The notes below the pieces were generated by a model. The model was not told where the DNA came from and ran no database searches. It saw nothing but the letters and a program-made list of their open reading frames with translations. A stretch of 64,000 nucleotides of DNA from CAVZCK01 sp963773735 (GTDB lineage: Bacteria > Pseudomonadota > Alphaproteobacteria > Rhizobiales > Rhodomicrobiaceae): positions 186,001 through 250,000 of the forward strand of contig CAVZCK010000021.1 in NCBI GenBank assembly GCA_963773735.1, written 5' to 3'. Below, in pieces: positions 1 to 7,649 of this stretch. Positions within the stretch are counted from its first letter, which is position 1. Every line of letters starts with the position of its first letter. A program made the position numbers and the translations under genes.

Positions 1-170
1 TTCAGGAAGTTGTCGCGTACCCGCGCGACTTCCTTTTTATCAGTGAAAGAAATTAGCGATGCGTCTTTGCTCTGCAGCGCAATTCCGCAATAGCGGACGA
101 TACCGGCGATCGCCTTTGCATCCGCATTCGGCACGTACTTCTTAACGTCGGCGGCCCAATCCTCAGCCAT
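1..170 (-). CDS. DUF2853 family protein, 3' part outside window
   Basis: The reverse strand gives an open frame starting with ATG at 170 (MAEDWAADVKKYVPNAD...) that runs off the left edge. The start MAEDWAADVKKYVPNAD and the following IVRYCGIALQ are characteristic of the small alphaproteobacterial DUF2853 family, about 110 residues long. Only the first 56 codons are present. The function of the family is not known; it is predicted soluble and cytoplasmic. The reverse-strand bases just upstream of the ATG are purine-rich (AGGAGAAG), a good ribosome binding site. Confidence 0.8.
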   Translation of the reverse strand, partial: MAEDWAADVKKYVPNADAKAIAGIVRYCGIALQSKDASLISFTDKKEVARVRDNFL

Positions 171-600
171 GGTCTTCTCCTGTGTTTTTCAACTCTGTCC
201 CTCCAACCACGAACCAAAACAATCGTTCTTCATGCGAAGCGAGGTATCATTGAAGTCCGGATCGGCCTGCCTTAACCTGCCCGCCTTATCTCAAGCAATC
301 GCGGCTCCAAGGCAAAGGCGGGAAGCGCACTTGACGGCCATACGGCGTGTATAGAGCGCCTCCGGTACCCGGCAAAAACCGCCTATTCTCATTTTCATCC
401 GAGTTTTCTGAGCCTAGAACTTACCCATAAAAAAAATGCTAAGGAAAATACGCCGGCGAATGACAAAGGCGCCAAGACCGGCTTAGGCGCTCGCATGTTG
501 ACCGTCTTGAACGAGAGTCGTAGCGTTGCCGATGCGGCCGACGGATCAGCCGCCACGCCCGGCGTTGTTTGAGATTCCGAAATTTCAGCGAGGATACACC
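171..600. other. Intergenic region, no gene seen
   Basis: This 430-base stretch separates the leftward DUF2853 gene from the rightward carbonic anhydrase, so it should hold divergent promoters. Short open frames exist on both strands but none resembles a known protein or has coding-like composition. A GAGGA ribosome binding site for the downstream gene lies just before 600. No convincing -35/-10 pair was picked out. Confidence 0.5.
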
Positions 601-1259
601 ATGTCAAAATCGACGACGGACCAGTATCTGGAGAACAATACGAAATACGCTGGCGGTGAGACGATCCACAAACCCAACTACCCGGGAAATCAACGGATAC
701 AGCCGGCCAAGCGGGTTGCTGTCGTCGCATGCATGGACGCGCGCCTCGACGTGGAGGACCTGCTCGGTCTGCAAACCGGCGACGCGCACATCATTCGTAA
801 TGCCGGAGGCGTGGTGAACGACGATGTGATCCGCTGTCTGATCATTTCACATCACCTGCTCGACACCAACGAGATTATCCTGATCCATCATACGCGCTGC
901 GGCATGCTCGCCTTTACCGACGACTTGCTCAAGGCCGGTCTCGAAGGCGATCCGGCAGCGGAGAAATTGCTCGGTCAAGCGACGGGGCGCTCATTTACGA
1001 GTTGCAAGCGAGCGCGTCGACGCCCTCCGCTTTCCACGCCTTCCGCGGCCAAATCGGGCCGCTCGACGCCCCGCGCGACGAGAAGAGCGTTGAGCGCCTC
1101 ACTTGGGATGTGCGGCGAGGGATAGCATCGATCCTAAGCCACCCCTGGATCCCGACCACCGGCCCGGACGTGATGACGGTACGCGGATTTATCTACGACG
1201 TGGATACCGGCAAGCTCGAGGAAGTGAGCTATCCGGGACCAATGGGGTCGATCGGCTAA
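601..1259 (+). CDS. Beta-class carbonic anhydrase, frameshifted near 985
   Basis: Beta-class carbonic anhydrase, which interconverts CO2 and bicarbonate with a catalytic zinc. The first frame carries the zinc and active-site motifs: CMDAR (Cys44, Asp46, Arg48) and HTRC (His97, Cys100), plus the RNAGG loop near residue 66. After about residue 128 the frame drifts into Arg/Ser-rich nonsense, while the frame one base back continues sensibly (ALIYELQ..., then VRGFIYDVDTGKLEEV) to the stop at 1257-1259. The break falls in the run of four G at 984-987, and one missing G would restore a protein of about 219 residues, similar to short actinobacterial and alphaproteobacterial relatives (Rv1284 type). 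Start ATG 601 is preceded by GAGGA. It is either a recent pseudogene or a one-base sequence error. Confidence 0.8.
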
Positions 1260-1420
1260 CGACTTGTCCGTGGCGCGTCTTTGAACGCAAGATGCCGCGC
1301 CGAACGAATTGGGCGCAGAGTCGTTTGATTGATGATATGCCATCGGCCAGCTTATTCGGCTGGCTTACAGCGATCGCAGCCGCAGCTTCCGTAGCGAGCG
1401 TGTAGAAGAACGGGGGATGA

Positions 1421-2926
1421 ATGACGCCGGCCCGTCTTGCGGTTTATGTTTTTGCAATCCTTTTGGCGCTGTCACCCGCACGGGCGGCAGAGGACGCCGG
1501 ATCGGCCGCGAACAAGCACCAGGCCTCCGACGCGGCTCTGGTCCGCGAGCTACCGGCCGATGCAACGTCTCAGCATGTGCTCGGCAATGGCGAGAGCGCT
1601 CTCCGCTACAGCGCGACGGCAGGCACTTTGCCGCTGACGAATGACAAGGGTGCGACGGCCGCAAAGATCTTCTATGTCGCCTATACCACCGGCGATGCCA
1701 GTCGGCCGGTGAGCTTCATCTTCAATGGCGGACCGGGAGCGGCGTCGGCTTTCCTGCATCTGGGCGCGATCGGACCGAGGGTTCTGAACTTCACCGCAAA
1801 CGGAGCGGCGCCTCAAACGCCCGTCGCGCTCAGCGACAATCCCGATAGCTGGCTTGCCTTTACCGATCTCGTTTTCGTCGATCCGGTCGGCACGGGTTAC
1901 AGCCGGGCAAGCAGCAGTGGCGACGAAGCGGAAAAGGCGTTTTACGGCGTCGAAAAGGATGCCGATTCCATGACCGACTTTGCCCGGCTTTATTTGACGC
2001 GCAGCGGACGCGAACTCGCGCAGGTCTATGTCGTCGGCGAGAGCTACGGGGGCTTTCGCGCCGCGCTCGTGAGCAATCGGCTCCTCAAGGATGGCATCCA
2101 GGTCAAGGGAACGATTCTGATTTCGCCGGCGCTGGAATTCTCGATGATCAGGGGCGACGACTATGCGCTGGTGCCGCTGGCGCTGCAGCTGCCTTCCATC
2201 GCCGCTTCGGATCTGGAACGAACGAAAGGTTACGGCGCGCCGTTTGAGCCGGTTTATGAAGCTGAGACGTTCGCGCATTCCGACTATCTTCTGCAGCTCG
2301 CGCATGGTCTGGAGGTCGGTGAGGGAAACGTCGCCAAGCTTGCGCGCCTGACGGGACTTGACCCCAAAGTCATCGCGCAGCATCACGGCCGGGTCAGCGC
2401 GGGGCTGTTCCGCGATGAATATAGGCGTAACGAGAATCGCGCGATGAGCGCCTACGATGGCTCGGTCACTATCCCCCTGCCGCGCCCGGCAAGACATGCG
2501 TGGATCGATCCCATTCTCGACGACGCCGTCACCGTGCTGACGCCGCTGATGGTGAAATATGCCCGCGACGAGCTGGGCTTCCGGACGGATCTTCCCTATA
2601 CGCTGCTGAATCGCGACTTAAGTCAGAAATGGGATTACGGCACGAAACCCAATGCCCAAGGCTATGCCGGCTGTCTCGACGAGCTGCAAGAGGCGCGCAC
2701 GCTCAGCCCCGACCTGAAAGTCTTCATTGCGAACGGCTATACCGATCTGATCACGCCCTACAGCGTCTCACAGTTCCTCGTCAGCCAGCTCGCCCCCATC
2801 GCATCGGCCCGCCCTGTTGAAACCCATGTCTATCGCGGCGGGCATATGATGTATATGCGACCGGCGTCCCGGGCGGCTTTGAGCCATGACGTGCGCTCGG
2901 TTTATGAGGATCGGAAAAAATCCTAA
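1421..2926 (+). CDS. Secreted S10 family serine carboxypeptidase-like peptidase
   Basis: Predicted exported serine peptidase of family S10 (alpha/beta hydrolase fold), 501 residues. A signal peptide covers about residues 1-22 (hydrophobic core, cleavage after ARA). The oxyanion segment FNGGPGAAS lies near 101-109, the nucleophile in GESYGG is Ser208, the acid is probably Asp442 in NGYTD, and the base is His475 in GGHMMY, giving the complete catalytic order S-D-H. Family members cleave C-terminal residues in the periplasm or outside the cell; the substrate is unknown. A G-rich ribosome binding site overlaps the ATG at 1421. It appears to be monocistronic. Confidence 0.88.
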   Translation: MTPARLAVYVFAILLALSPARAAEDAGSAANKHQASDAALVRELPADATSQHVLGNGESALRYSATAGTLPLTNDKGATAAKIFYVAYTTGDASRPVSFIFNGGPGAASAFLHLGAIGPRVLNFTANGAAPQTPVALSDNPDSWLAFTDLVFVDPVGTGYSRASSSGDEAEKAFYGVEKDADSMTDFARLYLTRSGRELAQVYVVGESYGGFRAALVSNRLLKDGIQVKGTILISPALEFSMIRGDDYALVPLALQLPSIAASDLERTKGYGAPFEPVYEAETFAHSDYLLQLAHGLEVGEGNVAKLARLTGLDPKVIAQHHGRVSAGLFRDEYRRNENRAMSAYDGSVTIPLPRPARHAWIDPILDDAVTVLTPLMVKYARDELGFRTDLPYTLLNRDLSQKWDYGTKPNAQGYAGCLDELQEARTLSPDLKVFIANGYTDLITPYSVSQFLVSQLAPIASARPVETHVYRGGHMMYMRPASRAALSHDVRSVYEDRKKS

Positions 2927-3309
2927 ACGGATCAGCGGCGCGCGGTGCCGGGCGGAATTTGCCGCCTCCCGATATATGTGGCCGTTGCCGATCGCTTCCG
3001 CGACTGCTTCGATGACCCAAACGCCACGCGATTGGTCCTGCCGTTTACGAAACCTGGTGCATTCCAATGAGGCGGCCGCGCGCTTGCTTGTGGAACCGGC
3101 TTTGCGCGTCTTGTTCAGTAGACGGGCACGTTCTATAGGGTGCCGAGTTTCTGAAACAGATGCGTCTCGGTTCGCCCGGCCTGTTGACTTGCGAGCCTGG
3201 CGCGAAACGGTTGCGGCTGTGCGTCCTGAATGAGCCGCGCCGATATCTCCGGCCGGCGGCTTTCGATCGACGGCCCTTGGTGTTCCATGATGAAAGCTGG
3301 TTGAGGTCC
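2927..3309. other. Intergenic region before amn
   Basis: About 380 bases between the S10 peptidase stop and the preferred GTG start of AMP nucleosidase. The amn frame stays open upstream to an ATG at 3160, but the extra 50 residues are Arg/Leu-rich and unlike the family, so they are treated as leader. No other gene is supported on either strand. Confidence 0.5.
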
Positions 3310-4767
3310 GTGAGCAAAAAATACAGCTTCGAGAGCTATGCCGATGCCGCCGCCGCAGTCGAGCGCATCTGCGAAATCTACGAGGACATGACCGAACGGA
3401 TCAGGCGCCGTTTCCAGCGCTACCTGGAAGGACAGCGCGCGGGGGACTCTGTCAAGGATGCCTGCTACCCTGAGCTTAGGATGTCGGTCGGACATCATGC
3501 ATTGGTCTACGACTCCAGACCCTCTTGGGGCACCTTGCCATATCCCGGCCGCTACGCGGCGACGCTCACCCAGCCGGCACTTTTTCGGGACTATTATCGG
3601 GCCCAACTCGGGCGGTTAGCCGATTACCACGGTGTCCCTTTTGAAGTCGGCGTCTCGAACCGGCCAATTCCGCTTCCTTTTGTCGTGGAGGAGGCGACCG
3701 CCGATCTGCAGCCCGAAGACATACGGGCGCTCCAGGCCGTGTTCGCGATGCCCGAACTCGCAGCAATCGAGGATGCGATCGCCAACGGGACGTTTCGCCC
3801 GGCCGCCGGACAGCCGCGTCCGCTTTCGCTGTTCACGGCCGAGCGCGTGGATTTCGCCATCCAGCGCCTGCATCACTACACCGGAACCCATGCTAGGCAC
3901 TTTCAACGCTTTGTGCTTTTCACAAACTACCAGCGATACGTCGACGCCTTCATCGCGCATGGCCATGACATCATCGCCAAGGGCGGCGGCGAAGACGCCT
4001 ATCAGTCCTTTGTCGAGCCCGGCGACGTCGTCTCGGATGTCGGTTCCGGAAACCGAAATCTAGACGCGCGCCACCCGTCTCAGCAGATGCCGGCTTATCA
4101 CCTGACGCGCCGGGATCGCCTCGGCATCACCCTCGTCAATATCGGCATCGGCCCGTCAAACGCCAAGACGATTACCGACCATCTGGCCGTGCTGCGCCCG
4201 CATTGCTGGCTGATGATCGGCCATTGCGGCGGCCTGCGCCGATCACAGCAGCTCGGAGACTATGTTCTGGCGCATGCCTATCAACGCGAAGACCATGTGC
4301 TCGATCACGACCTGCCGGTCTCGGTCCCGGTGCCGCCCATCGCCGAAATACAGGTCGCGTTGCAGGATGCGGTGTCGCGTATCACCGGGCTCGGCGGCCA
4401 GGATCTCAAATCCCGCATGCGCACGGGGACGGTGGTGACGACCGACGACCGGAATTGGGAACTCCGCTCCAACGAGCTTTACAGCCAGTTCAACCGTTCG
4501 CGGGCGATCGCCATCGACATGGAGAGCGCCACGATCGCCGCCAATGGCTTCCGATTGCGTGTGCCCTATGGCACGCTGCTCTGCGTGTCGGACAAGCCGA
4601 TTCACGGCGAGATCAAGCTCCGCGGCATGGCCGACAGCTTCTACCGCCAGCGCATCGACCAGCATCTGACGATCGGCCTTGAGACGATACGCATTCTTCG
4701 AGATCGAGGCGTCAATCAATTGCACAGCCGCAAGCTGCGCGCCTTCGACGAACCGCCGTTTCAGTGA
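3310..4767 (+). CDS. amn: AMP nucleosidase
   Basis: Hydrolyses AMP to adenine and ribose 5-phosphate in the cytoplasm, a purine salvage and energy-charge control step. The protein matches the Escherichia coli enzyme along its whole length: N-terminal regulatory domain with the YTGTHARHFQ and FVLFTNYQRYVD segments, then the nucleoside-phosphorylase-like catalytic domain with LVNIGIGPSNAKTI (about 277), IGHCGGLR, TTDDRNWELR (about 376) and AIDMESATIAA (about 403). With GTG at 3310 it is 485 residues, against 484 in E. coli; an in-frame ATG at 3160 would add a dissimilar 50-residue extension, so GTG is preferred. The C-terminal HSRKLR..EPPF ending is typical. Confidence 0.93.
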   Translation: MSKKYSFESYADAAAAVERICEIYEDMTERIRRRFQRYLEGQRAGDSVKDACYPELRMSVGHHALVYDSRPSWGTLPYPGRYAATLTQPALFRDYYRAQLGRLADYHGVPFEVGVSNRPIPLPFVVEEATADLQPEDIRALQAVFAMPELAAIEDAIANGTFRPAAGQPRPLSLFTAERVDFAIQRLHHYTGTHARHFQRFVLFTNYQRYVDAFIAHGHDIIAKGGGEDAYQSFVEPGDVVSDVGSGNRNLDARHPSQQMPAYHLTRRDRLGITLVNIGIGPSNAKTITDHLAVLRPHCWLMIGHCGGLRRSQQLGDYVLAHAYQREDHVLDHDLPVSVPVPPIAEIQVALQDAVSRITGLGGQDLKSRMRTGTVVTTDDRNWELRSNELYSQFNRSRAIAIDMESATIAANGFRLRVPYGTLLCVSDKPIHGEIKLRGMADSFYRQRIDQHLTIGLETIRILRDRGVNQLHSRKLRAFDEPPFQ

Positions 4768-4932
4768 CGCTTCGACGGCTTGCGTCGAGCCGTGTCAGGC
4801 CAAGAAGACATAGCAATTCAGGATTCTGCTCATGCGCCGCACGTAAGGGCCCGATTGCGCTGCAGCCCGCGCCGCCGGGCATGGTCAACCCGCCCGCACG
4901 GAACGCCTGGAGAGCAGATCGTCACACGCAGA

Positions 4933-5190
4933 ACAGATCTGCGATCCGGTCGACGAAGACGCGCAGCCGGCGTCAGCTTCGAGGACCGGCAGGACCTGCT
5001 CGGTCACCGCTCAGGCAAGATCACGACGCATTATTCGGCGGCAGAGCTGGCCAAGCTCATCGAGGCGGCGAATCGTGTTTGTGATTGCGATGAAGGACAG
5101 CCAGAACTGGTGGTTTTGCCGGGAGTTTTCCACGGCGGTCCCGCAGAACTCCCGCAAAGTTCGTCAGAGTACCAACGAAAAACCAGCTAA
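4933..5190 (+). pseudogene. Degraded tyrosine recombinase (phage-type integrase), C-terminal remnant
   Basis: The frame ending with TAA at 5188-5190 contains the C-terminal catalytic part of a phage-like integrase: AAGVSFEDRQDLLGHRSGKI followed by THYSAAEL. In intact relatives this follows an HDLRHTFGRR box; here the box reads TDLRSGRR, so the first catalytic His is replaced and a few residues are lost. The second box (LGHRS) and the Tyr nucleophile (THYS) remain. Nothing recognisable of the N-terminal and core-binding domains lies upstream, only the amn gene. The stop codon is 16 bases from the CCA end of tRNA-Gln, the usual place for an integrase that used the tRNA 3' end as attachment site. 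I see a dead remnant of an integrated element. Confidence 0.65.
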
Positions 5191-5205
5191 GTCTTTGAAA
5201 TCGCT

Positions 5206-5280
5206 TGGCTGGGGGACTAGGATTTGAACCTAGATCGACGGAGTCAGAAGTCCGCTGTCCTACCGTTGAACGATCCCCCA
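5206..5280 (-). tRNA. tRNA-Gln (CTG), with an 8-nt anticodon loop as given
   Basis: On the reverse strand the sequence folds as a cloverleaf: 7-bp acceptor stem TGGGGGA/TCCCCCA, D stem GTTC/GGAC, anticodon stem GCGGA/TCCGT, variable CGAT, T stem CTAGG/CCTAG with loop TTCAAAT, then G discriminator and encoded CCA. The anticodon loop reads CTTCTGAC, 8 bases rather than 7. Removing one T gives CTCTGAC, the normal loop of alphaproteobacterial tRNA-Gln with anticodon CTG, so the identity is secure but one base is extra (the aa pair at 5248-5249 on the plus strand). It lies about 500 bases downstream of glnS on the same strand, and recombinase remnants lie on both sides. Confidence 0.88.
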
Positions 5281-5328
5281 AGATTTTTCCTTGGTAATCA
5301 GATACTTAGGCGCAAACTGCTTTCAATC

Positions 5329-5565
5329 CTAGGATGGCGTTTTCCAATTCGTTCGGCAAACGTTTACTCTGCATCCCGTTTTCCGGCAACCCTTCTTTGC
5401 TCTCGGCGATTGCGACAGGCGTCCCGAGGCGGCCTTGTCGATAGTGCGTGCGTAACGGTTCGCCATACGTGCCGATATGCCGAGTTTGTCAGCAATTGCA
5501 CCGTCTTCCGTGCCGGCTTCCCGACGGTCCGCAGCCGCAGTTCCCCGCAATCCATAAATCGTCAT
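5329..5565 (-). pseudogene. Possible second tyrosine recombinase C-terminal remnant
   Basis: A reverse-strand frame from ATG 5565 to TAG at 5329 gives MTIYGLRGTAAADRREAG, then DGAIADKLGISARMANRYAR and TIDKAASGR. This resembles the last catalytic part of rhizobial integrases (GLRGTAATRLAEAG..D.EIA......M...YTR..D). The HxLR box reads YGLR, so the catalytic His is missing, and the LGH box reads LGI, while the terminal Tyr (NRYAR) is kept. Nothing integrase-like is seen further upstream. It is short and similarity is judged by eye, so it could be a coincidence, but it lies on the other side of tRNA-Gln from the first remnant. Confidence 0.45.
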
Positions 5566-5683
5566 CGAAGATTGCGGCGCGGGTCTTCTGAAAAAAGCGC
5601 TAAGCCGATAAGATGTCGGGTCAAATCGATCCCATTCATCAGCAACGATGCGAATGGCTTGGAACGTTGGAGACGAACCATTA

Positions 5684-5786
5684 GAGCGGCGGACCCTAAA
5701 TTGGAATCGGAAGCGCCGCTCTACCTGTTTGTTTTGGCATCGATTTGTCCGAAAACCGCTTCGCACTTTGCGGTCCGATGCTCTAG
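5684..5786. repeat. Rhizobial-type intergenic palindromic repeat, unit B
   Basis: The stretch runs from an AGAGCGGCGGACC arm through GCCGCTCT, TTTGTTTTGGCAT and CCGAAAACCG to GGTCCGATGCTCT. The same order (TTTGTTTTGGCAT, AAAACCGG, GATCATGCTCT) recurs at about 44,750-44,833 and, inverted, at about 55,363-55,485. It overlaps the glnS stop codon by a few bases and may act as a 3' stabilising hairpin. Confidence 0.6.
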
Positions 5787-7501
5787 GTGCCTGCTTGGCC
5801 CGATGAGCCACTTGATGTCGTCGCTCCTGATAGTTTTGCCCAGGTGTCGCGCAGCCCGACCGTGCGATTGAAGACAAGGGCGCCTGGACCGGAATCAGGG
5901 TCGAGGCAAAAGTAGCCTAGCCGCTCGAACTGCACGGGAAGCCCCGGGCTTGCGCTGGCAAGCAGCGGCTCCAGCCGGGCGTCCTTCACGACTTCAAGCG
6001 AAGCGGGGTCGAGTTCCTCCGCAAAGTTACTTGGATCGGGATTAGGCTGCTTGAAAAGCGGGTTGTAAAGACGGATCTCGGCCGGCACGGCGTCGGCCGC
6101 AGAAACCCAATGCAGCGTGGCCTGCACCTTGCGTCCGTCAGGCGGTGAGTTGCCGCCGCGCGTCTCGGGATCATAGGTGCATTTGAGCTCGACGACCTCG
6201 CCCACCGCGTTCTTCACCACCTCGCGACAGCTTATGAAATAGGCGTAGCGCAGCCGCACCTCCTTGCCAGGGGAGAGGCGATAGAATTTCTTCGGAGCAT
6301 TCTCCATGAAGTCTTCCTGCTCAATGAAAAGCTCTCGTCCGAACCGGACTTTGCGCGTGCCTGCTTCCGGATCCTCGGGATTGTTTACGGCGTCGAGCTC
6401 CTCCGTCTGGCCGGGCGGATAGTTCTCAATCACCACTTTCAGCGGCCGCAGGACCGCCATTCGCCTAAGGGCGGTCTTGTTCAACATCTCGCGAATGGTG
6501 GCGTCGAGCATCGCCGCATCAACCACACTGTTCGCCTTCGCAACGCCGACCCGCTTCACGAATTCGCGCAGCGCGGCTGGCGGTACGCCGCGCCGGCGCA
6601 GGCCGGCGAGGGTCGGCATGCGAGGGTCGTCCCAGCTTGCAACATGGCCGCCGCGCACGAGCTCGGTCAGCACGCGTTTGGAAAGTATGGTGTGCGTGAT
6701 GTTGAGGCGCGCGAATTCATACTGCCGCGGCCGGGAAGGCACAGGCAGATTTTCGAGGAACCAGTCGTAAAGCGGCCTGTGGTCCTCGAACTCCAGCGTG
6801 CAGATCGAATGCGTGATACCCTCGATGGCGTCCGACTGGCCGTGTGCAAAGTCGTAGCTGGGGTAGATGGACCACGTGGTCCCGGTGCGTGGATGCGCAG
6901 CATGGATGATGCGGTATAGAACCGGATCGCGTAAATTTATGTTGCCCGAAGCCATGTCAATCCTGGCTCTAAGCACCCGCGCACCGTTAGGAAACTCACC
7001 CGCGCGCATGCGGCGGAAGAGGTCGAGATTCTCGGGCACCGGACGTTCGCGCCACGGGCTGTTGCGGCCTGGCTCGGTCAGAGTGCCGCGATTGGCGCGC
7101 ATCTCCTCTTGCGTCTGGTCATCCACATACGCCTTGCCGTGCTCGATGAGATGCTCTGCCCAGTCGTAGAGCTGCTCGAAGTAATCCGAAGCGTGATACA
7201 GGTGGCGTCCCCAGTCGAAGCCGAGCCAGTGCACATCGCGCTCGATGGCGTCGATGTACTCCTGCTCCTCCTTGGCGGGATTGGTGTCGTCAAAGCGCAG
7301 GTGGCAACGGCCGCCGAACTCCTGAGCGACGCCGAAATTGAGACAGATCGACTTGGCGTGGCCAATGTGAAGATAGCCATTCGGCTCCGGCGGAAAGCGC
7401 GTGACGACGGTCTTATGGCGCCCGGCGTCGAGGTCGGCCTGGATGATATCCCGGATAAAATCGCGCCCAGCCTCGCGCACCGGAGCTTCCTTCACATTCA
7501 T
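5783..7501 (-). CDS. glnS: Glutaminyl-tRNA synthetase
   Basis: Class I aminoacyl-tRNA synthetase that charges tRNA-Gln directly with glutamine. The 572-residue protein has the HIGH signature at 45-48, the KMSKS-equivalent ILSKR at 272-276, and the expected catalytic segments FPPEPNGYLHIGHAKS and RFDDTNP, followed by the anticodon-binding beta-barrels (HWVSAADA, YNPLF). Length and domain order match the bacterial family (554 residues in E. coli). Many alphaproteobacteria instead use Glu-tRNA amidotransferase, so glnS marks lineages with the direct route. Start ATG 7501 has AGGATG upstream on its strand. Its own substrate tRNA-Gln lies downstream at 5206-5280. The frame is intact. Confidence 0.96.
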   Translation of the reverse strand: MNVKEAPVREAGRDFIRDIIQADLDAGRHKTVVTRFPPEPNGYLHIGHAKSICLNFGVAQEFGGRCHLRFDDTNPAKEEQEYIDAIERDVHWLGFDWGRHLYHASDYFEQLYDWAEHLIEHGKAYVDDQTQEEMRANRGTLTEPGRNSPWRERPVPENLDLFRRMRAGEFPNGARVLRARIDMASGNINLRDPVLYRIIHAAHPRTGTTWSIYPSYDFAHGQSDAIEGITHSICTLEFEDHRPLYDWFLENLPVPSRPRQYEFARLNITHTILSKRVLTELVRGGHVASWDDPRMPTLAGLRRRGVPPAALREFVKRVGVAKANSVVDAAMLDATIREMLNKTALRRMAVLRPLKVVIENYPPGQTEELDAVNNPEDPEAGTRKVRFGRELFIEQEDFMENAPKKFYRLSPGKEVRLRYAYFISCREVVKNAVGEVVELKCTYDPETRGGNSPPDGRKVQATLHWVSAADAVPAEIRLYNPLFKQPNPDPSNFAEELDPASLEVVKDARLEPLLASASPGLPVQFERLGYFCLDPDSGPGALVFNRTVGLRDTWAKLSGATTSSGSSGQAGT

Positions 7502-7649
7502 CGGTTCATCATCCTGCTCTGCGCTGCGTCACAGCGCGTTGATGGTCCTGCGGGGATTTAACAAAACAATGCGCAGGTGCCAAGGTGGCGCAACCACCGG
7601 CATGAATTGTTCTGAACATCGTCGGTCTGAATTCCGCGTGGCAATTTGG

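Noticed and set aside
3160..3309. N-terminal extension of AMP nucleosidase from ATG 3160
   Set aside because: The 50 added residues are Arg/Leu-rich and absent from the family; GTG 3310 gives the normal length.
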